The notes under the pieces are model-generated. The model ran no database searches and was not told where the DNA came from. It saw only the letters and a list, made by a program, of their open reading frames with translations. Shown here one piece after another: positions 1 to 6,263 of a stretch of 64,000 bases of DNA. The DNA comes from Ursidibacter arcticus (GTDB lineage Bacteria > Pseudomonadota > Gammaproteobacteria > Enterobacterales > Pasteurellaceae): NCBI RefSeq assembly GCF_009761375.1, contig NZ_LEKM01000116.1, positions 1 through 64,000 of the forward strand. Direction: 5' to 3'. Made by a program: the position numbers and the translations under genes. The first letter of the stretch is position 1. The number at the start of each line of letters is the position of its first letter.

Positions 1-27
1 GATGTTATCAGGTTGTACCTCCCCTTG

Positions 28-49
28 CCCCTCTTTATCTAAAGAGGGG
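28..49. repeat. Hairpin upstream of the tail tube gene
   Basis: Perfect 10-bp inverted repeat (CCCCTCTTTA and its complement) around a 2-base loop, lying between an upstream gene outside the window and the FII start. No T-run follows, so it may be an RNA processing or stability element rather than a terminator. Confidence 0.5.
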
Positions 50-71
50 AATATAGAAAAAAGGAAATCAA

Positions 72-581
72 ATGGCATTACCAAGAACATTAAAATTGAT
101 GAATGTGTTTAATAACGGGGTGAGCTTTCTCGGCGTTGCTGAAGAAGTGGAACTCCCGAAATTAACAATGAAAATCGAAGATTATCGAGCAGGTGGAATG
201 ATTGGTGAAGTGGGGATTAACCTTGGCTTAGAAAAGCTAGAGCTTACCCATAAATACGCTGGCATTGTGCCTGAATTATTTACTGGCTTTGCGTCTGAAA
301 CCATTGATAGCGAACTTATTCGCTTTGCTGGTGCATATCAGAAAGACGATACAGGCGATGTTGCTGCGGTTGAAGTGTTGATGCGTGGTCGTCATACGGA
401 ATTAGACGGTGGCAATAGCAAAGCAGGTGAGAAAACCGAAAGTAGTATTAAGTCGGCATTGACTTATTACAAGCTATCGGTGGACGGCAAAGAGATTGTT
501 GAAATTGATTTGATTAACTCGGTGTTTAAAGTAGATGGCAAAGACCGTTATGCGAAACATCGTGCGGCAATTGGATTGTAA
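72..581 (+). CDS. FII: Phage major tail tube protein (P2 gpFII type)
   Basis: This 169-residue protein matches the P2 FII tail tube family in length (P2 about 172 aa) and in its opening, MALPRTLKLMNVFNNG. It would polymerise into the inner tube of a contractile tail, inside the sheath. The start has a good ribosome site (AAGGAAATC, 5-8 bases upstream). It is followed by E, U and D, which fixes the identity by context as well as by sequence. The sheath gene FI would be expected just to the left of the window. No defect is visible in this gene. Confidence 0.9.
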   Translation: MALPRTLKLMNVFNNGVSFLGVAEEVELPKLTMKIEDYRAGGMIGEVGINLGLEKLELTHKYAGIVPELFTGFASETIDSELIRFAGAYQKDDTGDVAAVEVLMRGRHTELDGGNSKAGEKTESSIKSALTYYKLSVDGKEIVEIDLINSVFKVDGKDRYAKHRAAIGL

Positions 582-591
582 CGACCATATC

Positions 592-616
592 GGACGGGCA
601 CAGGACCCGTCCCTAC
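592..616 (-). repeat. GTAG-headed hairpin between FII and E
   Basis: A 7-bp stem (GGACGGG / CCCGTCC) around a 7-base loop is followed at once by CTAC, so the minus strand reads GTAG plus hairpin. REP sequences acted on by RAYT transposases have a GTAG or similar head before a stem-loop. Two further hairpins of this layout occur at 27252 and 52524. Confidence 0.55.
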
Positions 617-641
617 CCAAATACTCTAAATGGAAAAACTT

Positions 642-947
642 ATGACAACTAAAACAATTACCCTAAAACAACCTATTATTCGTGGTGAAACGCAGATCAG
701 TGAAATTCAACTGCGTAAGCCAAATGTGCCTGCGTTGAAAGGCTTAAAATTGCTAGATTTAATGCAGTCTGATGTGAATGCAATCAGTACGTTATTGCCA
801 CGCATTACGCAACCAATGCTGACTAAAGCCGATGTTGATCGTCTTGATGTAGTGGATTTTACTAAGCTCACTGGTGCTGTTTTTGATGTGATGGGTGTGA
901 ATGAAGAAGAGAGCGAAAGCGAAACTGATGAGGGAAAGTCAGACTAG
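642..947 (+). CDS. E: Phage tail assembly chaperone (P2 gpE type)
   Basis: A 101-residue protein of the P2 gpE/tail-assembly-chaperone family, recognised from its opening (TITLKQPI), a conserved leucine-rich middle and an acidic C-terminus (EEESESETDEG). I chose the ATG at 642 over the one at 630 because a GGA lies 7 bases upstream of 642, whereas the 630 codon has no ribosome site. In P2-like phages this gene is read both as E alone and, after a -1 frameshift near its end, as the longer E+E'. Both products chaperone the tape measure during tail assembly. The shift site and the E' frame are present here. Confidence 0.85.
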   Translation: MTTKTITLKQPIIRGETQISEIQLRKPNVPALKGLKLLDLMQSDVNAISTLLPRITQPMLTKADVDRLDVVDFTKLTGAVFDVMGVNEEESESETDEGKSD

Positions 948-1093
948 TTCCTTCTTGTGTTGAAGATGCCATCGCTGACATCGCCACCGTTTTTCACTGG
1001 CAACCGAATGCTTTTGATGAGATGGATTTAGATGAGTTGATGCGATGGCGTGAGTTGGCTCGGCAACGAGCCGAAGTTAGTCAAGATGAATAG
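642..1093 (+). CDS. E+E': E+E' frameshift fusion product (-1 shift at 932-938)
   Basis: After the slippery heptamer at 932-938, the -1 frame stays open through the E stop codon (945-947) to a TAG at 1091-1093. The extension contains EDAIADIATVFHWQPNAFDE and a following DELMRWRELARQR segment, the signature of the P2 GpE' family. Because the E' segment has no start codon or ribosome site of its own, it must be made by frameshifting. Known biology: the ratio of the short to the shifted chaperone matters for tail length control in lambda and P2. Here the tape measure gene that should follow is absent. Confidence 0.85.
932..938 (+). promoter_or_regulatory. Programmed -1 frameshift slippery site G GGA AAG
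   Basis: In the E frame the codons are GGA (933-935) and AAG (936-938) preceded by G. The heptamer is identical in sequence and phase to the lambda G/GT slippery site, whereas P2 itself uses a T-rich heptamer. It lies three codons before the E stop, and the -1 frame leads into GpE'. Confidence 0.85.
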
Positions 1094-1102
1094 AGAGATT
1101 AA

Positions 1103-1540
1103 ATGCTCCAAAATATCGCCCTAATGAGTTTGGGATTTTTTGTCTTTATGCGACAAACGATACCCTTTCAAGAAACAAGTCGAGATGTCTCGTGGAATCA
1201 CCCAACAAATAATGTGGTGGGGAAATTACCACGCACGCAATTTACAGGCAAAGCTGGTGAAACCATTACCCTAAGTGGCACGTTAATGCCTGAAATTACA
1301 GGCGGTCGAATGAGTTTATTGGCGTTGGAAATGATGGCTGAAAAAGGCGTGCCATATCCGTTGATTGATGGTGCAACCTTTATGATTAAAGGTTGGTTTG
1401 TGATTGAGAGTATCAATGAACAATGCACCGAATTATTTGGCGATGGCACGCCCCGTAAAATAGATTTTTCAATGACGCTAAAACGCACTGATGATTCTAT
1501 TTTGGGTGATATTATTGATGATGTGATGAGTTATTTGTAG
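1103..1540 (+). CDS. U: Phage tail protein U (P2 gpU type)
   Basis: A 145-residue member of the P2 gpU family (P2 about 159 aa), a tail terminator/completion protein. Family features seen are the FFVFMRQTIPF opening, the TITLSGTLMPEITGG stretch and the C-terminal GDGTPRKIDFSMTLKR motif. It begins 10 bases after the E' stop. In P2 the roughly 800-codon tape measure gene T stands between E' and U, so this junction looks like a clean deletion or an unusual arrangement. The C-terminus is a little shorter than in P2. Its 3' end overlaps the end of an opposite-strand RHH gene by 29 bases. Confidence 0.85.
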   Translation: MLQNIALMSLGFFVFMRQTIPFQETSRDVSWNHPTNNVVGKLPRTQFTGKAGETITLSGTLMPEITGGRMSLLALEMMAEKGVPYPLIDGATFMIKGWFVIESINEQCTELFGDGTPRKIDFSMTLKRTDDSILGDIIDDVMSYL

Positions 1541-1718
1541 TCGCCTGCTCTGCGAATTGCTTTAATGCTAGCGTTACCACTTGATTTTGCCCAATCCCCA
1601 TTTCTTGACTTAACTGCTCTAAGAGTGAAATGGTATCAATATGTAGTTTAAGCGATTTCTGTTTAATGCCTCGTTTCGCATCACTTTTTGCGTTGATTTC
1701 TTGTCTTGTCATTGCCAT
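1512..1718 (-). CDS. Small ribbon-helix-helix-like protein, function unknown
   Basis: A 68-residue basic protein. The central region (KSLKLHIDTISLLEQLSQEM, then GIGQNQVVTLALKQF) has the strand-helix-helix pattern of CopG/Arc-type DNA-binding proteins. The ATG at 1718 has an AGGT ribosome site seven bases upstream; a second ATG two codons in is also possible. It lies on the opposite strand between tail genes U and D, the position of a moron (an independently expressed cargo gene). No toxin partner is adjacent, only a 24-residue lipoprotein-like ORF on the same strand upstream. The family call is by pattern and is moderately secure. Confidence 0.6.
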   Translation of the reverse strand: MAMTRQEINAKSDAKRGIKQKSLKLHIDTISLLEQLSQEMGIGQNQVVTLALKQFAEQATTNNSSHHQ

Positions 1719-1802
1719 TTGAATTACCTATTGATCTTTAAATTAAGTTTTTGTATAGTTGGAGCCGTCAGGGGAAGCTGCAACTTCCCCCTTCGGATTA
1801 TC

Positions 1803-1877
1803 TTAGCTAATTACAGTTCCAGAGCAACTAGCTAAACAACAGATAATCAGGATAATGAAGAAAAGCGACTTTTTCAT
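1803..1877 (-). CDS. 24-residue lipoprotein-like peptide
   Basis: Translation gives MKKSLFFIILIICCLASCSG followed by TVIS. It has a Lys-Lys start, a hydrophobic segment and a lipobox-like LASC at residues 15-18, so the product would be a very short lipidated peptide of entericidin type. The ribosome site is strong (AGGAGTAAGGAT directly before the ATG), which is the main reason to call a gene this short. It reads leftward toward the RHH gene, with a hairpin in between. Its function is unknown; a cell-envelope or lysis-related role would be guesswork. Confidence 0.5.
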   Translation of the reverse strand: MKKSLFFIILIICCLASCSGTVIS

Positions 1878-1897
1878 ATCCTTACTCCTATTGTTAG

Positions 1898-1925
1898 CCC
1901 CACTTTCTACAAGGTGGGGTTTCTT
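1898..1925 (+). terminator. Terminator-like hairpin in the U-D gap
   Basis: Stem CCCCAC / GTGGGG with a 10-base loop, followed on the plus strand by TTTCTT. It lies upstream of D and would block tail-operon transcription from entering D unless read through or antiterminated. Confidence 0.5.
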
Positions 1926-2076
1926 GTCTCTAACCCCTTGCTAGATATGGTTATTGTAAGGGATCTTACATTAAATTGCAAGTGTTTTGTTATCTTTTTT
2001 TCCACATTTTCAACAAGTTATCTCTTTTTTCAGATGGTTTTAATATGGCGTTTATTTTTCTATTTGATGATGACTT

Positions 2077-3213
2077 ATGTTTGAAAAACTGCTCCAAACT
2101 AACCACCGCAAGCCGAAGGTGCATTTAAGCGTTCGACCTGATCCGAAAAGTGAGAAAAAGGATATTACGACCTTACTCTCCCAGCGTTTGATGAGTTTAA
2201 CTTTAACGGATAGTCGGGGCTTTGAAGCGGATCAGCTTGATTTAACCTTAGATGATGCAGACGGTTTGTTAGATTTGCCAAGTCGTGGGGCGATTCTGTC
2301 GCTAGCGTTTGGTTGGGCTGATGAGCCGTTGGTGTTTAAAGGGGAATATACGGTTGATGAGTTGGAACATTCGGGTGCACCTGATATTGTGACGATTCGG
2401 GCCCGATCTGCAGATATGCGTGGCACGTTAATGAACCGTTATGAACGTTCTTTTAATAATCAAACCATTGGGGCGATTGTGAAAAAGATTGCCGAAGAAA
2501 ATCAGCTTAAGCCGTTGGTTGATAAGGTGTTCGAGAATTTTGTGGTTAAACATATTGACCAAACCAATGAAAGTTCAATTAACTTGCTTTCTCGCCTAGC
2601 GGAAGAACACGATGCGATAGCTACGGTTAAAAATGGCAATTTACTGTTTATTCAAGCAGGGCAAGGGAAAAGTGCCAGTGGCAAGCCATTGCCGACAATA
2701 CGCATTACCCGACAAGATGGCGATAGCCACCGTTTTGCGATTGCAGAGGGCGATAATTATAAAGCCGTTAAAGCCTATTGGCACGATACCGACACAGGTA
2801 AGCGTGGTGAGGTGATTATTGATGAAAATAGTGACGTGAAAAAGGTCAATAAAAAGACTAAAAAAGGTAAGGTCAGCAAAAGTAAGAAAACGGTGGTAGT
2901 GCAGAATGAGCCTGTTGAAAGTGATGCCGATAATATCAAAACCCTACGCCATACTTATAAAACCGAACAATCTGCCTTGCGTGCTTGTCAGCGTGAGTTT
3001 GGTCGTTTACAACGTGGCGTTGCCAGTTTTTCACTGAATTTAGCGGTGGGTAATGCGGAGTTGATGCCTGAGTTGCCAATTGAAGTGAAAGGCTTTAAGC
3101 CACAAATTGACAGCTCCGAGTGGATTATTACGCAAGTAACACACTCAATCGGTGATGGTGGATTTACCACCGCGATTGAGTGTGAGTTGGGAACAGGGAG
3201 AGATGCCGAATAA
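2077..3213 (+). CDS. D: Phage late control protein D (P2 gpD type)
   Basis: A 378-residue member of the gpD/late control family (P2 387 aa), a tail hub-like baseplate protein related to the gp27/VgrG N-terminal fold. Typical pieces are the early strand region ending in LTLTDSRGFEADQLDLTLDD, the GWADEPLVFKGEYTVDEL segment and the RSADMRGTL motif. A lysine-rich linker (KKVNKKTKKGKVSKSKK) lies near residue 260. No clear ribosome site precedes the ATG. In P2, D follows U directly; here 536 bases of opposite-strand genes intervene. It is the last tail gene before the lysogeny region. Confidence 0.9.
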   Translation: MFEKLLQTNHRKPKVHLSVRPDPKSEKKDITTLLSQRLMSLTLTDSRGFEADQLDLTLDDADGLLDLPSRGAILSLAFGWADEPLVFKGEYTVDELEHSGAPDIVTIRARSADMRGTLMNRYERSFNNQTIGAIVKKIAEENQLKPLVDKVFENFVVKHIDQTNESSINLLSRLAEEHDAIATVKNGNLLFIQAGQGKSASGKPLPTIRITRQDGDSHRFAIAEGDNYKAVKAYWHDTDTGKRGEVIIDENSDVKKVNKKTKKGKVSKSKKTVVVQNEPVESDADNIKTLRHTYKTEQSALRACQREFGRLQRGVASFSLNLAVGNAELMPELPIEVKGFKPQIDSSEWIITQVTHSIGDGGFTTAIECELGTGRDAE

Positions 3214-3221
3214 AATCTGCA

Positions 3222-3464
3222 CTATGCGGATTTGTTATGAAGATGTTTAATAAGCTGAGATACCGTAAGATGTAATTGCATTAAATTATATAATGAATAA
3301 ACACCAATACAAAAATGAAGAAAAAACAGCGAATACTTTATAGGCTTATTTGGTGAAATTGCAATGATAATATCCGTAAATAATGCATTGCTCGCTACTA
3401 AAAATAGTGTGATAAAGAGCCATTTACTAAATAAAGCGTAGGTTGTGAATAATGATTTTTGCAT
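3222..3464 (-). CDS. Small two-helix membrane protein, unknown function
   Basis: An 80-residue protein with two hydrophobic segments (about residues 13-33 and 41-63) and a short His/Lys-rich tail. The start has a strong GGAGGGG ribosome site. It is the last gene of a leftward cluster (3222-5185) downstream of the CI-type repressor, so it may be expressed in the lysogen. Nothing in the sequence identifies a family. Superinfection-exclusion proteins of prophages are often small membrane proteins placed like this, but that role is only inference from position. Confidence 0.6.
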   Translation of the reverse strand: MQKSLFTTYALFSKWLFITLFLVASNALFTDIIIAISPNKPIKYSLFFLHFCIGVYSLYNLMQLHLTVSQLIKHLHNKSA

Positions 3465-3502
3465 AATCCCCTCCTAAATAAAACAGGGGCATTATACAAA
3501 AA

Positions 3503-3853
3503 TTATTCGTGCTTATAGAGCCTTTTGAGCTTGTTTCTGTCCACATAGCCTATGATTTGCTTGTGATTTTCAAGTTGAAAAACGACTTTAACCCGTTTGG
3601 CATTTCCTTTGGGTTCGCTAAGCATACAAAGCTGAGTGCCATTCAATACAAAATCCACCGATTTTTTCCCTTTTGGATATTGATAAATCTCAATACCACT
3701 ACGGTGATCTACTTCCACAAATTTAACCGCTTCTCTTTCTAATTCAGAAATAGCACCACAAATTTCAGAAATCGGATCATAAGTTAAATCTTTGTAGAAT
3801 TCTTTTATGGCAGGATATGCAGGAATAAACCAATATAAAAAAGCAAAGATCAA
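3503..3853 (-). CDS. Hypothetical protein with N-terminal membrane anchor
   Basis: A 116-residue protein beginning at a TTG, with a hydrophobic N-terminus (residues 1-15) and a soluble remainder. The C-terminal segment (VVFQLENHKQIIGYVDRNKL) resembles the last strands of an SH3-like domain, a weak call. The start is uncertain: the open frame runs about ten codons further up and overlaps the end of the preceding Excalibur-like gene, but offers no ATG. It is tightly spaced behind that gene, so translational coupling is likely. Confidence 0.5.
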   Translation of the reverse strand: MIFAFLYWFIPAYPAIKEFYKDLTYDPISEICGAISELEREAVKFVEVDHRSGIEIYQYPKGKKSVDFVLNGTQLCMLSEPKGNAKRVKVVFQLENHKQIIGYVDRNKLKRLYKHE

Positions 3854-3858
3854 TACAA

Positions 3859-3996
3859 TCAGTTTTTTAATTGATAGAATGCTTCATCACAAGAAACCAT
3901 TTCTTTACAGTATTTTTTATCGCAGTCGTATTCGGTGGCTTGAGCTACTGTTGCGAATAGAAAACCGAGAGTAAGACAGTACAATATGGCTCTCAT
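3859..3996 (-). CDS. Secreted Excalibur-like peptide, truncated
   Basis: A 45-residue product with a signal peptide (MRAILYCLTLGFLFATVAQA) and a mature part beginning TEYDCDKKYCKEMVSCDEAF. This cysteine-rich pattern matches the first half of the Excalibur calcium-binding domain. The usual second half, with a conserved DxDxDGxxCE ending, is missing because a TGA follows YQLKN. Either a mutation has truncated the gene or a short form is used. It is expressed leftward between the WYL-BRCT gene and the next small membrane protein. Confidence 0.55.
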   Translation of the reverse strand: MRAILYCLTLGFLFATVAQATEYDCDKKYCKEMVSCDEAFYQLKN

Positions 3997-4005
3997 AAAT
4001 ATCCT

Positions 4006-4770
4006 TTACTCGTTTTCCCCCACAATTTCTAAAAATGTAGCTTCATCAATAATACACGCAGCTACTTTTTCCGCTTGGGCAAGTTTAGCTGGTCCAGCAT
4101 TTGATCCATAAACCAAATAAGACAAGTTTTTAGTTACGCTTTTTTTCACCGAGAAACCATTTTCTGCAGCTAGAGTTTCTAGGCGTTCTCTATCTGCTTT
4201 CTTAAATCCAGTAAAACAAATTTCTTCATCAATACTATATTCATTGTCAAAATCATCTTCGTTGTCAAAATCAAAGTCAGATTTTTTATTGCGATATTTG
4301 ATGACTTCATAAATGCTGTGATTAGCTAACCAATCTGTTTTGGTCAGGATTTCACCTGTTGAAAGATCAATAATTTCATCATCAATTCTTTCAACACGAA
4401 ATGTCCGTATATCTTCCCTATCGTGGCAATAGGCTTCTAAGTATTCACTATCTAATTTTTTTACATCAACGGTGCGGTGGGTCAAATTACCTTCAAAGTC
4501 TGTGTACCAAAATTGAATAGTCTCTTTATTTGTATTATTTCGAGCTTTCTTTGAAGGCTTGGTTTGCTGAATAATCTGTGGAGAAGTCTCTAGCAACTCA
4601 TTTGAATTTGCTTGCTCTTGCTTCTGTTTCTTTTTCTCTTCACGATCAGCCCAAAAACCTAAACCTATCAATACACTAGTCGCTACAACTGCCCATTCGC
4701 CACCAAAATAGGAACCGATTGCACCGACAAGAGCGATTAAAATAAAAAGACCTAAACAACCTGCAATCAT
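4006..4770 (-). CDS. Membrane-anchored WYL-BRCT fusion protein
   Basis: 254 residues from an ATG with an AGGG ribosome site, 10 bases after the repressor stop; a longer TTG start at 4806 is less likely. Order seen: two membrane helices (about 4-22 and 26-42), a charged linker, a WYL-like segment (about 84-135, containing IQFWYTDFEG, CHDREDIRTFRVERI), an acidic linker rich in Asp/Asn, and a C-terminal BRCT domain (about 183-252, EEICFTGFKK to IIDEATFLEI). WYL domains sense ligands such as nucleic acids in defence regulators; BRCT domains bind DNA ends or partners. I know no characterised protein with this order. Cotranscription with the repressor implies expression in the lysogen. Confidence 0.75.
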   Translation of the reverse strand: MIAGCLGLFILIALVGAIGSYFGGEWAVVATSVLIGLGFWADREEKKKQKQEQANSNELLETSPQIIQQTKPSKKARNNTNKETIQFWYTDFEGNLTHRTVDVKKLDSEYLEAYCHDREDIRTFRVERIDDEIIDLSTGEILTKTDWLANHSIYEVIKYRNKKSDFDFDNEDDFDNEYSIDEEICFTGFKKADRERLETLAAENGFSVKKSVTKNLSYLVYGSNAGPAKLAQAEKVAACIIDEATFLEIVGENE

Positions 4771-4780
4771 AGTTTGTACC

Positions 4781-5185
4781 CTATTTCTTAATCCCAGCCA
4801 CTTCAACTACATCTCGGTTAAAGACTTGTTGGTTATTGTTATTGCCATTCGCCACTTGATTTACGCCATTTCCTACGCCATTGAGCGAAGCATTAAGCAG
4901 TTGCAATTTTTGGGCGGAATCTAACCGCTTGTAGTTATCCAGTAGCAGTTGTTCCATTTCATCAAGGGCTGGCTTAGTTTCTTTGCCCAAAATAAGCCAA
5001 TTCAAATCAACATCATATTCATCTGCAAAAGTAACAATCGCCTGTAAAGGCATTGAATTTCTACTTTTCCAACCTGAAAGGGTATTCTGTGCAATTCCAA
5101 AAATTTCTAATAAAAATTTATCTGTCTCTCTACTCGCACTCTCTTTCATTCGCTCAATAATTAAGCAACTATCATAATTTTTCAT
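4781..5185 (-). CDS. cI: Phage CI-type repressor
   Basis: 134 residues from the ATG at 5185, which has a GGGGAT ribosome site; an upstream frame extension to 5242 would run across the operator and is rejected. The N-terminus (CLIIERMKESASRETDKFLL, then EIFGIAQNTLSGWKSR) is a helix-turn-helix of the phage CI repressor family, followed by DLNWLILG, typical of that domain. The C-terminal half is short and Asn-rich and lacks a LexA-like Ser/Lys peptidase, so cleavage by RecA-stimulated autoproteolysis is unlikely. Control through an antirepressor or a small inducer protein is more probable. It faces the early operon across the operator at 5207-5229. Confidence 0.85.
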   Translation of the reverse strand: MKNYDSCLIIERMKESASRETDKFLLEIFGIAQNTLSGWKSRNSMPLQAIVTFADEYDVDLNWLILGKETKPALDEMEQLLLDNYKRLDSAQKLQLLNASLNGVGNGVNQVANGNNNNQQVFNRDVVEVAGIKK

Positions 5186-5203
5186 TAAAATCCCCATTTT
5201 AGA

Positions 5204-5232
5204 TTGATATATCTCACAATGAGATATATAAT
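5204..5232 (+). promoter_or_regulatory. Early promoter of the prophage
   Basis: TTGATA (5204-5209), a 17-base spacer and TATAAT (5227-5232) form a near-consensus sigma-70 promoter reading rightward into the early operon. The repressor operator lies between and over the two boxes, so CI binding would directly block RNA polymerase. Confidence 0.8.
5207..5229. promoter_or_regulatory. CI operator palindrome
   Basis: Perfect inverted repeat with 10-bp arms (ATATATCTCA and TGAGATATAT) and a 3-base centre (CAA), located between the divergent repressor and early genes. A single site of this kind is seen. Confidence 0.8.
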
Positions 5233-5309
5233 TCACACACATTAAAGAGATTGAAGCAAAGAAAGCAAATCAATCAAATTTCCCAAATATACCACCAAGG
5301 AGCAAAAAA

Positions 5310-5579
5310 ATGAACACATCAGCACGCAAAATCGTGAGCTTTCAAGAAGCTTTTGAAGTAAGCCGTCAATTACGTTGGAGAATGGAATACTTAGAAGAAT
5401 GTGGTGCAAAAGGTGTGTGTTTTGCTCTTGAGATTGAAGAAGAATTAGCGGCAGCAAAAGCCTTATTAGCCCGTAAATTTAACGCTAAAGCAAAAGCGAA
5501 TGCGTTGGATATTAAAATCCAAGCTCGTGTTGAACGTATCGAAGCGTTTATTGCTGAAACAAAAGAAACCATTCACTAA
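5310..5579 (+). CDS. First early gene, hypothetical helical protein
   Basis: 89 residues, almost entirely helix-forming, with many Ala, Glu and Lys residues (EEELAAAKALLARKFNAKAK). The ribosome site AAGGAGC precedes the ATG well. It occupies the position of a Cro-type gene, first in the early operon, but I see no clear helix-turn-helix. The family is not recognised. A short GC-rich hairpin (5588-5601) follows it, before the RHH gene. Confidence 0.65.
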   Translation: MNTSARKIVSFQEAFEVSRQLRWRMEYLEECGAKGVCFALEIEEELAAAKALLARKFNAKAKANALDIKIQARVERIEAFIAETKETIH

Positions 5580-5587
5580 ATCACAAC

Positions 5588-5606
5588 GGGGCGTAAGCCC
5601 CATTTT
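5588..5606 (+). terminator. Short attenuator-like hairpin
   Basis: Stem GGGGC / GCCCC with GTAA loop followed by ATTTTA, between the first and second early genes. It could reduce downstream early transcription. Confidence 0.45.
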
Positions 5607-5619
5607 ATAGGAGAACAAT

Positions 5620-5784
5620 ATGGAAAAACAAACCAAAAACGAAGCGGAAGCCCAAGGAAATGTACGCTTTACGGGCAAAATTGCGGAAAAAATCAGACAA
5701 CTTGCCGAAGACGATGATCGCTCTATTTCTTATGTAGTGAAACGTTTAGTCAGAGAACGTTTGGAGCAGATGGGGGAAGTATGA
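5620..5784 (+). CDS. Arc/CopG-type ribbon-helix-helix regulator
   Basis: A 54-residue protein. VRFTGKIAEKIRQLAEDDDR (strand plus first helix) followed by SISYVVKRLVRERLEQ (second helix) is a clear RHH pattern. A TAGGAGAAC ribosome site precedes the ATG. Its place next to the CI operator suggests a Cro or Arc-like switch protein, but that is inferred. The genes that follow immediately downstream are on the opposite strand, so early transcription runs through them in antisense. Confidence 0.75.
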   Translation: MEKQTKNEAEAQGNVRFTGKIAEKIRQLAEDDDRSISYVVKRLVRERLEQMGEV

Positions 5785-5794
5785 GTAATTTAGA

Positions 5795-5818
5795 CAAAAG
5801 CCCTGAGCTTGCAGGGCT
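5795..5818 (-). terminator. Intrinsic terminator of the 5830-6195 gene
   Basis: Stem AGCCCTG / CAGGGCT, followed on the minus strand by TTTTGT. It lies just after the stop codon of the minus-strand gene. A near-identical unit terminates the next gene at 6264-6287. Confidence 0.75.
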
Positions 5819-5829
5819 ATGGGCAGGTA

Positions 5830-6195
5830 TTAGTCAGCAAGATAAGCCAGAATTATCGGTGTTAATGTATCAAAGAGCGCATCTTGATATTCAGTTAAAC
5901 CGTTTGAGAGTTGCTCTCGTTGCTCATCAAGAGCCTCAGCCCACTGCTCAAGTGCAGTTTTTTGGTTTGCCGTCAGTGTTGGCTGAAGTAATGCTAAAGC
6001 CTGCTCTATCTGTGTTGCAGAATGAGCTTCAACGGCAAGATTGTCGTTTAAATCCGCATCAACAAGAGCGTAATCAATACCCGATGTCGCTAGGATTTGT
6101 TGCTGAGAATTGGTATTTAGTCGTCGCAACGCTCGAAGCAAGCGATAGTTTGAAATCTGCGTTAAAGCCTCTTTGTTTAGGTGATTTTGGTTCAT
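5830..6195 (-). CDS. Opposite-strand accessory protein 1, unknown function
   Basis: 121 residues from the second of two nearby ATGs, which places the TTAAGGA ribosome site six bases upstream. The protein is Gln/Asn/Leu-rich and helical (SNYRLLRALRRLNTNSQQQI; later TANQKTALEQWAEALDEQRE). No family is recognised. I prefer this strand over the overlapping plus-strand frame because it has a proper ribosome site and is closed by its own intrinsic terminator, which would lie inside the first codons of the rival frame. It forms a pair with the gene at 6300-6653 and runs against the early operon. Confidence 0.6.
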   Translation of the reverse strand: MNQNHLNKEALTQISNYRLLRALRRLNTNSQQQILATSGIDYALVDADLNDNLAVEAHSATQIEQALALLQPTLTANQKTALEQWAEALDEQREQLSNGLTEYQDALFDTLTPIILAYLAD

Positions 6196-6263
6196 ATTCA
6201 TTCCTTAAAGCATTTTTGGGGCTTTAAGTATAACAGTAGGTCAATGACAAATGAATGGTAATG

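Larger units (their letters stand above)
1719..2076. other. Gap between the RHH gene and tail gene D
   Basis: This 358-base, AT-rich stretch holds a hairpin (1771-1790, GGGGAAG/CTTCCCC with a 6-base loop), a 24-residue minus-strand ORF (1803-1877) and a terminator-like hairpin (1898-1925). P2 has U and D adjacent, so the region is an insertion into the tail operon. Gene D would need read-through or its own promoter. Confidence 0.6.

Noticed and set aside
5186-5242. Longer N-terminus of the CI repressor, from 5242
   Set aside because: It would translate across the operator and early promoter; the ATG at 5185 has a good ribosome site.
5781-6227. Plus-strand 148-residue frame starting at an ATGA overlap with the RHH gene
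   Set aside because: The minus strand there has a gene with a better ribosome site, and its intrinsic terminator lies within the first codons of the plus frame.
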